Positions 33,562-41,448 of a stretch of DNA of 41,448 bases are shown here, piece after piece (position 1 is the stretch's first letter; every line of letters begins with the position of its first letter). This DNA is from CAYYAQ01 sp964469555. Its GTDB lineage: Bacteria; Planctomycetota; UBA1135; UBA2386. A program made the translations under genes and the position numbers. A model generated the notes under the pieces. It was not told where the DNA came from and searched no databases. It saw nothing but the letters and a program-made list of their open reading frames with translations. The stretch is taken from contig CAYYAQ010000028.1 of the NCBI GenBank assembly GCA_964469555.1, positions 1 to 41,448 of the forward strand, read 5' to 3'.

Positions 33562-33831
33562 TCATCGTATCTGGAATTCGAGGGAGGCAGACGGCTCATC
33601 GTCGACGGCTTGGGTCACAACTTCGTCCACCCGAGAGAACTCCGAACCTCGGCGCACGGTCGCGAGGAACTCGTCCAACGCGGGAGAATCACCCTGCGCC
33701 TCGCACAACACTGAACCATCACGCTCGTTGCGAACCCAACCGACCACGCCGTGGAGGCGCGCTGCACGCAGCGTGAAATATCGGAACCCGACGCCCTGCA
33801 CGCGACCGGAAATCCGCGCCCGCAGTCTCAT
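33562..33831 (-). CDS. acyP: Acylphosphatase
   Basis: The protein is 89 residues, the typical size for this small enzyme. The start is the ATG at 33831, which overlaps the stop of the upstream protease gene (TGATG). GRVQGVGFRYF carries the substrate-binding Arg17, and WVRNERDGSV carries the catalytic Asn35. It hydrolyses acyl phosphates such as 1,3-bisphosphoglycerate or carbamoyl phosphate in the cytoplasm. It is the last gene of the minus-strand operon that also encodes phosphoglycerate mutase, so a link to glycolytic acyl phosphate is possible but not shown. Confidence 0.92.
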   Translation of the reverse strand: MRLRARISGRVQGVGFRYFTLRAARLHGVVGWVRNERDGSVLCEAQGDSPALDEFLATVRRGSEFSRVDEVVTQAVDDEPSASLEFQIR

Positions 33832-35156
33832 CAGCGGGGCTGACGCGACTCGCCTTTCTTTCTCGCCGGGACCGAGGCGACCTGCTCCAGGAGGATCCGG
33901 CCACCGTCGAGCGTCATCCGGCAATGCCGGAGCAGATCCACGCCGAGAACCCCGTGCACGGGAAACACTCCGACACTCACGCGGTCGACGACCGGAAAAT
34001 CGATGCCCGTGAACTTGACGGCCGAGGTCTGCACGATGACTCCCGACACTTTCTTCGACACAAACGACTCGCCAAGACTTTTGAGCGAACGGTAGTCCGG
34101 CGTGGCACGGCGATCGCCCCCGGGCAAGTCCGCGAGACCTCGTTTCGTCAAACTGCTGTGGCTCGCCGCGGTGTCGAGGATGAACCACATCGTCACGCCA
34201 TCGACGCGCACTGGCATCGCGAGGCATCCCTCCACCGCGAGACACGGTTCGGTGTTTCGATCGAGAAGCTCACGCGGGCGTTCAAGGCGAGCGACTTGTT
34301 GTGACATGTCCAGGATGAACCGGAACCTCGAGAGAACGTCGATTCCGATGATGCCCATCAATGGGTTGTCGGGGCCTCCGGACAAGTTGCGTAGGGAGAG
34401 ACGCTCATCATCCAGGACCAACACAGGGAGCGGACCGAGTTCGGCGCCGCCGATCGCGAACCGAGGCATGATGCCGATCGACGCCGAGTGCTTGCGACCG
34501 AGACTGTCGCTGACAAGTCCGAATGTGCTCATGTCCGTCACGCCGACGTCGCGGGCCATCGAGTCCGCAAATGCGGACATCGACGATCCGGTGTCGAGGA
34601 TGCAGAGGCGATCCTTCTTGCCGAACGTGCAGAGCATCGACGGCCATATCCCTCCGAACAGTCGGAGCCTCGTCGGTTCGATTTCGGGATCACCGCGGAC
34701 GTAGGGCAATCCAAGCGTGACGAAGGCCTTCGCCTTGCGTTGTTGTTCCGCCTCGCCAACCTGGCCAGCGCGGAGGTAGTTCGCGCTCTCGCCGTACTTG
34801 CCCAGGCGGAACAACAGATCACCTATCTGTCCCTTGAGTTCGCGATACGACACAGTCTCCACGCGGTCGGCCCGCGTCAACTCGACCAGATAGTCGAGCG
34901 CCGAGTCGTCTCTCCAGCGCATGAGATCGAGTTCGGCGAGCCAACGCAGCGAAACCTCGTCGTCCGGGAAGCGTTCCCGCGAGCGCAACAGGATGTCCTC
35001 AGCCTCGTCGAAGTTCCCCTTGCCCAACTCCCGAACCGCCGCCACCACGTAGTCCGACGCCAGCGCGGGGTTCGGCTCTTTCCCCCAGTACTTGCACGCG
35101 CCAAGGGCCGCGAACACCACCGCTCCCAGCATCAGTACACGGAGCCGCTTGACCAT
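33831..35156 (-). CDS. Lipoprotein with two retropepsin-like aspartyl protease lobes
   Basis: The start is the ATG at 35156, giving 441 residues with a lipoprotein signal ending in LGAC (Cys21); the frame is open to 35324. Residues about 30-145 look like helical TPR-type repeats. Two aspartyl protease-like domains follow. The first has CILDTGSSMSAF at Asp188 and GIIGIDVLSRFRFILD, and the second has FILDTAASHSSL at Asp328 and HGVLGVDLLRHCRMTLD. Each lobe has the Asp-Thr-Gly/Ala and the downstream Ile/Val-Leu-Gly-x-Asp elements of a gag-type protease monomer. Two lobes in one chain could form a pepsin-like active site at the outer or inner membrane surface. Substrate is unknown. Its TGA overlaps the acylphosphatase ATG. 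Confidence 0.8.
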   Translation of the reverse strand: MVKRLRVLMLGAVVFAALGACKYWGKEPNPALASDYVVAAVRELGKGNFDEAEDILLRSRERFPDDEVSLRWLAELDLMRWRDDSALDYLVELTRADRVETVSYRELKGQIGDLLFRLGKYGESANYLRAGQVGEAEQQRKAKAFVTLGLPYVRGDPEIEPTRLRLFGGIWPSMLCTFGKKDRLCILDTGSSMSAFADSMARDVGVTDMSTFGLVSDSLGRKHSASIGIMPRFAIGGAELGPLPVLVLDDERLSLRNLSGGPDNPLMGIIGIDVLSRFRFILDMSQQVARLERPRELLDRNTEPCLAVEGCLAMPVRVDGVTMWFILDTAASHSSLTKRGLADLPGGDRRATPDYRSLKSLGESFVSKKVSGVIVQTSAVKFTGIDFPVVDRVSVGVFPVHGVLGVDLLRHCRMTLDGGRILLEQVASVPARKKGESRQPR

Positions 35157-35245
35157 CCTGTGATTATCGGCCAAATCACCGGGTTCAAGTAGGGCCTGGG
35201 GAACAAGCGCGGTCTGCATGAGTTGGTTTCCCGCGGGACAGACCG

Positions 35246-38009
35246 CTACTTCTTGGTCTTGAAGGTCTGGCTCACGCTGGAGAAAGCCCGAGCCTCGCGA
35301 CCGACCTCCTTCATGCTCACCCAATTCGCGAGGATGCGGACGTAGGTCCTTCGGTACTCGAGAATCGGATCTACGAGGGGTCCGGAATCGATGCGAGCGG
35401 CGGATACGGTCACCGTCCAGGTGCGATCTGCGTCATCGACCAGCACCTCGGGAATGTTCTGGCTGAACGTAAAGAAGTTCGCCTCCGTCCGGTCGCGAGG
35501 GACCACCACCGTCCAGTCACGCACATCAGTCTCGNNNNNNNNNNCCGTAGTGGCACTCCGGCGGCAGGATAAACTCGATTTTGAAATTGAAACCCGTCTT
35601 CGGATGAGTGGCCCCGGGAAGCGGTGAGGTGATCGTGGGCAAGGCGAGTTGTGCGACGTCCGGAACCGCGGCCTCGTGCAGCGGGACAACGATGCACTGC
35701 TTCGTCGTGACACCGCCGGTCACCTTCAAACCACCGAAGACGGCCCAGTACTTTTGGATGCCCGACGGTCGCGGCGGCAAGAGCAGCGACACGTCATCGC
35801 CGCTGATCTGGCTTCCCAGGATTCCGACGTCGGCTACCAGATCGACGAGCAACCCTGACTCCAACTCACCGGCGACGGAAAAACGCAGGTCCGTCGTGAG
35901 GAACGCCGCGTCCTTGTTCTTCAGGCCGTTATCGATGTGAAACAGGCTGCTGGCGGGGATCGCGATGAGCGGGATGTTCTGGGTGACTTGCGCCCCCTCC
36001 ACGGGTTTCGTATTGAGCACGACACCAAGCCGCTCGAGATGAAACACACCTGCCTCCGTCGAACCCTCCGCGGCGGCCACGTGGCCGAAGCCCGCTGGCA
36101 CACCGACTCGGAACGTCGGACTCGTCGACGTCGGCATGACCATCGAAGGCGTATCACGCATCGGTCGCCCGAACGCCGCGGCATCGACGAAGTCCTGCCG
36201 CGTCATCCTCCCGGACGCGCGAACCCTCCGAGTCTTCGTCGTCGACGAAGCCACTCCGGTCAAGTCACCCGTTACAACGCCGAACCGAACGAACTCGCTA
36301 AACTGTCGTGGCGCCCGCTCCAGCGGCGTCTCGATGCGACCGATGTCCGGCTCTTCCGCTGTGAACGCACTCGTCACCGTGCGCCCACCGATCTCGGTCT
36401 TCATGACAGTCGTCAACGAGTCGCTCGGCGACACGCCGAGACCGAAGTACCCGTTGAGGTCCGTTTGCCCGAGGAAACCCTTGCCCGGGATGTCGCCGCG
36501 TACGACGTGCGCGAGGAACAAGGCCCCCGTCCCGGCCTTGTCGACCGCTGCGATCAACGTGCCGCCGACCTGCGCCCACCGCCAGGGAATCTCGAATGCG
36601 AAGACGTTCGTCGCGTTGTCGAGCCCGGGACGCAACGCAAGAATCTGTCGGATGCGGTAGACGGCCAGGATGTCTCGCGGGATCGAATCGATAAACCCGA
36701 AGACATCCGCCGCGATCTCTTCGAACCTGACAATGCCTCGCTCGTCGATCACGGCGCTGCTGTCGCTGAGTGACGTGCGCGCGCTCGCGCGGATGCGCCT
36801 GCCAGTGATCGTGCCTCCACGATTGAGCACGAGGAGCCGCAGGTTGGTCGCGGGCGGCGTATCGAGGACGAGGATGTCGGCCAGTTCGTGAGTCGTGCCC
36901 AGGAGCAACGCCTTGTCGATCTTTACCGACACCTTGGACGGCAGGTGGTAACGACCTCCGTGAACCTCGATCGTGATGTCCCGGTTCGCCCCGGTGTTGT
37001 CCGTGCGCGAGAGAGCGGGGAGCGTGAACCGCCCACCCGCTCCGGCCCGCGTGCTGGCCTGAGGGCCACGAATCAACGCGCCTGGAATCGCGAAGTTGTT
37101 GGCGTCGCGCACCCAACCCGAGATGGTCGTCGTCGCGATCGCTGGCTTGCCGAAGCTGTAGAACCCGCCATTCCGAATCGGCGCGAGCGGCGGCGCGGCA
37201 ACGATGCGACCGGAAGACTCTGCACCCGTCCCGATCTTCGCCCACAGACCCGTCGCAGGATCGAGCCAGTAGACGTCGACCGACTCCGCCGTGGCGAGAC
37301 CGAGGTCGTCCGGAATCGACAGGCTCGCGCCGGTCGCAAACTGAACGCCGACCGGATGGATGTAGATCGCTCTCGAAGCGAGGATCGCCGCACCGCCTTC
37401 GGCCAGGGTCCGAGGAAGGTGCCCGGGAGACAGCTTGCCGGTGCGCACCTCGACGCTGGTCGCCGTGCCAAAGGTAACTGTATCGCCGGCTTGCACGGTG
37501 AGTTTCGCGCCGGACCGCGTGGTGACCGTCGCGTCGTCGTCGTCGAGGAACCCGCCACCCTGCACGCCGGTCATCAGAGACAAGCCCACGCTCGGGCCGT
37601 GATCCGGCAGGTAGACTGCGTATGGCAACTCGTCACCGTCCGGCAACACCGCAGCGACCACACAGGTGCCGGGTCGACTGCTGTCGGTTGCGGCAGCGTT
37701 CGCGCCATCGACAGTCAACAGCCGGACGCCGACGATGTGCTCGTACAAGAAGGCCCGCCCCGTGTGACTCGTGGTCGCCGTCGATGCGGCACCGGACACC
37801 GAGATCTTCGCGCCCACGATCGGCTTGCCCGAATCGTCGCAGACCAGAACTCGGTAGTCGTACGTCGGCGCGGTGTCGAGCTTGGGCCCGATGTCAGAAC
37901 CGGTTCCCTTGCTGCAACCCTGGATCGACAACAACGACGCGAGCAGGAAACCCCAACCAAGGACCCCCGCTCCACCGATCGCAAACACTCCCCCTCGAAT
38001 TGCTGTCAC
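35246..38009 (-). CDS. Large carboxypeptidase-regulatory-like lipoprotein, interrupted by an assembly gap
   Basis: The start is the GTG at 38009, preceded by AGGAGG at a 5-base spacing. A lipoprotein signal ends in LLSIQGC. The protein is over 900 residues. Two carboxypeptidase D-regulatory-like segments are visible (YRVLVCDDSGKPIVGAKISV, and TTISGWVRDANNFAIPGALI), with other beta-rich parts and no catalytic motif. The N-terminal part is readable to the gap at 35544. Beyond it, coding resumes in a different frame (35246-35534, ending SSVSQTFKTKK). This shows that the placeholder of 10 bases is not the true gap length. It may be a structural or binding protein of the cell surface. The GTG overlaps the stop of the M28 peptidase gene (GTGA). 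Confidence 0.7.
35535..35544. other. Assembly gap (10 N)
   Basis: This interrupts the large carboxypeptidase-regulatory-like lipoprotein gene. Coding frames on the two sides differ by one, so the real gap is not 10 bases modulo three. Confidence 0.98.
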
Positions 38010-39367
38010 CGATTCCTCCTGACTCGACGTTGGTTCACCGCGTCCGGCTCCGGGGGCGTCCTCACCCGGCTTCGACTGCCGTCTGCCGCGACCGAGCGAA
38101 CACCGACGACGACATCGTCGAGGCAGACACCTTTCATGGTGTACGACAGCCCTCCCCGCGACTTCCGGGGTTCTTCGACGAGCCTGGAACGCTCCCAGTC
38201 CGGCGACGTGGTCTGCCGCCACACGACTTCGTAATGCTTTGCGCCCTTTACCTCTGACCAGGACAAGTTCGTGTCGTACGCCGAGCGCACGCCGCGTGCC
38301 CACGCCGATACGGGAGCCGGGGGTGCGGATGCGAGTTGGGCCAGCAGCACCACGTTGACCGCCGCGACTTTGATCATGTATTCGAAGTCCATGAACTCCG
38401 GCAGATCTCCGTACGGTTTGCCATCACGCTCGGTGACGTTCTTGTGCTGGCGCGAGAAGTCCTCCCGTGGCTCCGTGAAGCGAATGCTGGGAAATCCCCG
38501 CTTGTTGAACGACTTGTGGTCACCGCCACGCCCGTAACGATCGCCACGATAGATGAGACGCAGTTCGAAACCACCGACGTAGCGGCGTGTCGCAAACGTC
38601 CCGACTCGCGCGAGGTTTCGCCCCGTAGAGTCGTTGCCGCTCGGCGAGTACGAGAAACAGCGCAGGTAGCCGCGGCGGCGCTTGCCGTCCATGCCGAGCG
38701 TGTTTCCGACGATGTCGTTCGTGATCATCCCATCGACATTCACCTCGGCATCGGCCAAGGCCTTGGCGTGACCCTCTGAGCCGAGCAGCCCCTGTTCTTC
38801 GCCGTCGTAGCACACGAACTTGATGGTCGCCGCGAATGGCACGCTGCNNNNNNNNNNGCACATCACGCGACACGCTTCGATGACGACGCTGGTCCCCGAA
38901 CCATCGTCGTTCGCGCCGGGGGCAAGTCCCTTCGGATCCCGTCCGTTGCTATTGATCGAGTCGTAGTGGCCCCCGACGACGTATACGCGAGCCGGATCGG
39001 AGACGCCCTTCAGCGTCGCCACGATGTTCACGAGCTTGACAGTCTGTCGGAGCCGTCGTGCCGGCATCTCGTAGGTCTCGCGCTTCACTGTCAATCGACC
39101 GTCGCTCAACGGAATGAAGCTCTCGAGTCTCTTCTGCAGGTAGTTCCGTGCCGCACCGGTGCCGTAGGGCTTGTCGGTCGCAGAAAGGACCTGACGCGTA
39201 CCGAAACCCACGAGCCTGCGGACCGTCTTTTCCATCTCCGCCGCGCGGATGTCGCCGACCATCGACTGGATCTTCTTGTCGATTGTCTTGGCGACCGCTT
39301 TGGCCGGCGTTCCTTGATCTTGCGGAACCGGAGCGAAGAGCATGACACCGACGAGGATCGCGTTCAT
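38006..39367 (-). CDS. Exported M28-family metallopeptidase with C-terminal Fn3-like domain
   Basis: The start is the ATG at 39367, which overlaps the gpmI stop (ATGA); the open frame extends to 39637 but overlaps gpmI. The protein is about 453 residues. Residues 1-20 look like a weak signal peptide (MNAILVGVMLFAPVPQ). The di-zinc aminopeptidase ligands appear in order: GGHYDS, GANDDGSG, CYDGEEQGLLGS, then TNDIVG, and a final His in GGDHKSF. About 100 residues of Fn3-like sequence follow (WARGVRSAYDTNLSWSEV...). It would remove N-terminal amino acids from peptides outside the cytoplasm. The 10-N gap at 38848-38857 lies between the second and third metal-ligand blocks and keeps the frame. Confidence 0.85.
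   Translation of the reverse strand: MNAILVGVMLFAPVPQDQGTPAKAVAKTIDKKIQSMVGDIRAAEMEKTVRRLVGFGTRQVLSATDKPYGTGAARNYLQKRLESFIPLSDGRLTVKRETYEMPARRLRQTVKLVNIVATLKGVSDPARVYVVGGHYDSINSNGRDPKGLAPGANDDGSGTSVVIEACRVMCXXXXSVPFAATIKFVCYDGEEQGLLGSEGHAKALADAEVNVDGMITNDIVGNTLGMDGKRRRGYLRCFSYSPSGNDSTGRNLARVGTFATRRYVGGFELRLIYRGDRYGRGGDHKSFNKRGFPSIRFTEPREDFSRQHKNVTERDGKPYGDLPEFMDFEYMIKVAAVNVVLLAQLASAPPAPVSAWARGVRSAYDTNLSWSEVKGAKHYEVVWRQTTSPDWERSRLVEEPRKSRGGLSYTMKGVCLDDVVVGVRSVAADGSRSRVRTPPEPDAVNQRRVRRNR
38015..38020 (-). promoter_or_regulatory. Consensus ribosome binding site inside the M28 gene tail
   Basis: On the minus strand AGGAGG is followed by AATCG and the GTG at 38009. This sets the start of the large lipoprotein despite its unusual start codon. 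Confidence 0.8.
38848..38857. other. Assembly gap (10 N)
   Basis: This lies inside the M28 peptidase gene; the frame is the same on both sides. Confidence 0.98.
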
Positions 39368-40896
39368 AGCAAGTTGACGCCCTCCATGGAGGCGTGTTTC
39401 TGGAGACCCATCAACGGTAGCAGAGTGGTCGCGATGTCGCACAGGCGGCCTCCGGACTTCATCGTCCGCCCCTGCACGTCCCTTCCGGCGACGAGGAAGA
39501 TCACCGGGTTCGTCGTGTGCGCCGTGTGCGCCTTGCCGGTCGTCTCGTCGACCATCTTCTCGCAGTTGCCGTGGTCCGCGGTGATCGCGACGGTTCCACC
39601 CAGCTCGAGGTAGCGCGGAACGATACGCACGAGACACTGGTCTATGGTTCGCACCGCTTCGATCGCCGCGGGGATGTTTCCGGTGTGCCCGACCATGTCG
39701 GCATTCGCAAGATTCAAGATCGTCAGGTCCGGCGCGGCATCGTCGAGAGCCGCGAGCAACTTGTCTGTAACCTCCGGCGCGGACATCGATGGTTGCTGGT
39801 CGTAAGTCGCGACGTTCGGGCTGGGTACCAGGATGCGTCGTTCGCCGGGGAATTCGCTCTCGTCGCCGCCGGACATGAAGAACGTGACGTGCGCGTACTT
39901 CTCGGTCTCCGCGATGCGCAGCTGCGTCAGGCCGGCATCACTGACGACCTCGGGGAAGATGCCCTTGAGATGCTGTGAATCAAACGCAACCGGACAGGTG
40001 AAGTCCGAGCGGTACCGCGTCAACGTCACCATGTGCACGTCGGGTCGCGCGCTTCGCTCGAATCCTTCGAATGCGTCGACGGTCAACGCCTCGGTCAGCT
40101 GACGCGTGCGGTCGGTGCGAAAGTTGAAGAAGATCGCGCTGTCTCCATCACGGATGCGCCCGCCCGTCGCGTCCCCGATGACCACCGGCTTGACGAATTC
40201 GTCACCGGCGTCTGCGGCGTACGACGCCTCGATCGCAGCAATCGCTGATTCCGAAGAAGCGGCATCACCCCGACCCACCAGTGTGTCGAAGGCGAGCTTT
40301 GTCCGATCCCACCGCTTGTCGCGGTCCATCGCGAAGTAGCGCCCACAAACCGTGCCGATGCGGCCAACTCCGAGTTCCGACATCGTCTCTTGAACTGCCG
40401 CCAGGTACGGAATCGCCGATCGCGGAGGCGTGTCGCGTCCGTCCAGGAACGCGTGCAGAACGACTCGGTCACCGGTCAATCCCTCGTTCTTGCACATGCG
40501 AAGCAGCGCGGCCAGGTGCACGTCGGAGCTGTGCACGCCGCCATCGCTCACGAGGCCCATCAGGTGCAACGTGCTGCCGGTCTTCACCGCGTGTTTCGCC
40601 GCCCCGGTGAGCGCAGGGTTTGCGAAGAACGACCCGTCCTCGATGGTCTTGTGGATCCGGGAGATCTCCTGATACACGATCCGCCCCGCGCCGATGTTCA
40701 TGTGGCCGACTTCGGAGTTCCCCATCAATCCACACGGAAGGCCGACGTCCGCACCGCTGCAGTCGAGGGTGTCCCAGGCATACCTTTCGCGCAAATCCAG
40801 CAGGAACCTGGGCTCGGCCTGCGTCACCGCGTTGCATGGGCCGGGCGGTGCTTCGCCAAAGCCGTCCAAGACGATCAGTGCGACGGGTCCGGCCAT
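39364..40896 (-). CDS. gpmI: 2,3-bisphosphoglycerate-independent phosphoglycerate mutase
   Basis: The protein is 510 residues, the standard length. LIVLDGFGE (residues 7-15) carries the first metal-binding Asp11. MGNSEVGHMNIGAGR carries the phosphate-accepting Ser61. NFRTDRTRQ, FFMSGGDESEFPGE, NLANADMVGHTG and TADHGNCE supply the remaining substrate and metal ligands. It interconverts 3- and 2-phosphoglycerate in the cytoplasm with Mn or another divalent metal. It begins two bases after the cyclodeaminase stop, and the M28 peptidase ATG overlaps its own stop. Placement in an operon with secreted hydrolases is unusual. Confidence 0.95.
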   Translation of the reverse strand: MAGPVALIVLDGFGEAPPGPCNAVTQAEPRFLLDLRERYAWDTLDCSGADVGLPCGLMGNSEVGHMNIGAGRIVYQEISRIHKTIEDGSFFANPALTGAAKHAVKTGSTLHLMGLVSDGGVHSSDVHLAALLRMCKNEGLTGDRVVLHAFLDGRDTPPRSAIPYLAAVQETMSELGVGRIGTVCGRYFAMDRDKRWDRTKLAFDTLVGRGDAASSESAIAAIEASYAADAGDEFVKPVVIGDATGGRIRDGDSAIFFNFRTDRTRQLTEALTVDAFEGFERSARPDVHMVTLTRYRSDFTCPVAFDSQHLKGIFPEVVSDAGLTQLRIAETEKYAHVTFFMSGGDESEFPGERRILVPSPNVATYDQQPSMSAPEVTDKLLAALDDAAPDLTILNLANADMVGHTGNIPAAIEAVRTIDQCLVRIVPRYLELGGTVAITADHGNCEKMVDETTGKAHTAHTTNPVIFLVAGRDVQGRTMKSGGRLCDIATTLLPLMGLQKHASMEGVNLL

Positions 40897-40898
40897 GT

Positions 40899-41448
40899 CT
40901 AGGAGAGCTGTTGATCGACCCTCGCGCGGAACGCGCGGTGAAGCTCGCGGATGTCGGTCATGACGACGTCGTTCGTCTGCAGCGCGGCCAACGCCTTATC
41001 CTTGTCTTTCAGGTAGTTCGCGTTGATGCGGACGCTGAGGAAGGCGCTCTCCGCGGCGGAGGTCAGGATCTCCGATCCACTGCCAAGATCGCTGACGATG
41101 TTGCGGCTGACCAGCTCGAGGATCGACGACATCGCCCGCATCACGTCCCGCACCATGCACAACACCTCTTCCGGCACGACCATCGCGCCCAACATGCCTT
41201 CTTCGATGGCCCGAGCCCGGATCGCCTNNNNNNNNNNGAACGACGCGCAATCCCGCTCGGCCATCGGCAGCAGATGCGCGAGACTCTGGGCGAGTCTCTT
41301 CTCGATCTCCTCCAGCTGGCTGTCGAATTCGAGGGTCGCCTTCTTGCCGCGGCTGAAACGGGTCGCCATCAAGAGAAGGGAGGTTCCGAGGCTCGCAGAC
41401 ATGGCTGCGGCGGCGCCGCCGCCCGGCGTCGGTGTCTTGGCGGCGAAC
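40899..41448 (-). CDS. Formiminotransferase-cyclodeaminase / methenyl-THF cyclohydrolase-like protein, partial
   Basis: The gene enters from beyond the right edge; the first readable residues are FAAKTPTPGGGAAAAMSAS. The Thr-Pro-Gly-Gly-Gly block and following Ala-rich helix are the signature of the cyclodeaminase domain (FTCD C-terminal domain, FchA). About 180 residues remain, ending in RVDQQLS. Within the helical bundle, GSEILTSAAESAFLSVRINAN fits the family. A 10-N gap at 41228-41237 interrupts the domain between ERDCASF and AIRARAIEEG. Family members normally have extra residues there, so the true gap is probably longer. The enzyme would convert 5-formimino- or methenyl-tetrahydrofolate. 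Whether a formiminotransferase domain precedes it cannot be seen. Confidence 0.8.
   Translation of the reverse strand, partial: FAAKTPTPGGGAAAAMSASLGTSLLLMATRFSRGKKATLEFDSQLEEIEKRLAQSLAHLLPMAERDCASFXXXXAIRARAIEEGMLGAMVVPEEVLCMVRDVMRAMSSILELVSRNIVSDLGSGSEILTSAAESAFLSVRINANYLKDKDKALAALQTNDVVMTDIRELHRAFRARVDQQLS
41228..41237. other. Assembly gap (10 N)
   Basis: This lies inside the cyclodeaminase-like gene; the frame is kept, but family length suggests that more than 10 bases are missing. Confidence 0.98.

Overview
The window is a high-GC bacterial chromosome segment, most likely from a Planctomycetota metagenome-assembled genome. This is inferred from two Cys-type sulfatases, a MoxR/DUF58/transglutaminase module, VIT/vWA secreted proteins, many lipoproteins and exported proteins of unknown function, and a decayed secreted protein ending in the 'LGAPNC ... 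TNGI' style common in that phylum. Three runs of exactly 10 N (35535-35544, 38848-38857, 41228-41237) are scaffold gaps. No rRNA, tRNA, CRISPR array, insertion sequence or phage gene was seen.

Region 1 (1-9949) is one end of an exopolysaccharide locus. It holds the tail of a glycosyltransferase, a six-helix membrane protein, an O-antigen ligase/polymerase-like protein, a Wzz/GumC-type chain-length protein and a BY-kinase-like P-loop protein whose Walker A lysine is replaced by cysteine. Between them lie two large exported proteins (1325-2944 and 4938-7466, both minus) that share a ~400-residue domain I cannot assign to a family. One carries a C-terminal Fn3-like domain. The other is a lipoprotein with four N-terminal Fn3-like repeats. 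They are the best candidates for something undescribed here, perhaps enzymes acting on the polymer this locus makes.

Region 2 (10143-19996) holds a sulfatase, an exported protein of unknown function, the moxR-DUF58-tgpA operon, a second sulfatase and a DEAD-box RNA helicase. Region 3 (19997-20933) is a gene graveyard: a fragment of a class C beta-lactamase-type serine hydrolase (minus) abuts the first cupredoxin domain of a CopA-like multicopper oxidase (plus). Region 4 (20934-26979) is a tight plus-strand run: VIT/vWA protein, second vWA protein, OmpR-type response regulator, histidine kinase. The last two overlap by GTGA.

Region 5 (27185-33432) holds a frameshifted secreted protein, the C-terminal stump of another secreted protein, a translationally coupled pair of HExxH-type metallopeptidase and D-Ala-D-Ala-ligase-like ATP-grasp enzyme, and an exported repeat protein. 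Region 6 (33562-41448) is a minus-strand operon read from the right edge: formiminotransferase-cyclodeaminase-type enzyme (partial), gpmI, M28 aminopeptidase, a carboxypeptidase-regulatory-like lipoprotein, a lipoprotein with two retropepsin-like lobes, and acylphosphatase. Four of its five junctions have stop and start overlapping or two bases apart.

All functional names rest on motif reading by eye. No database search was run.
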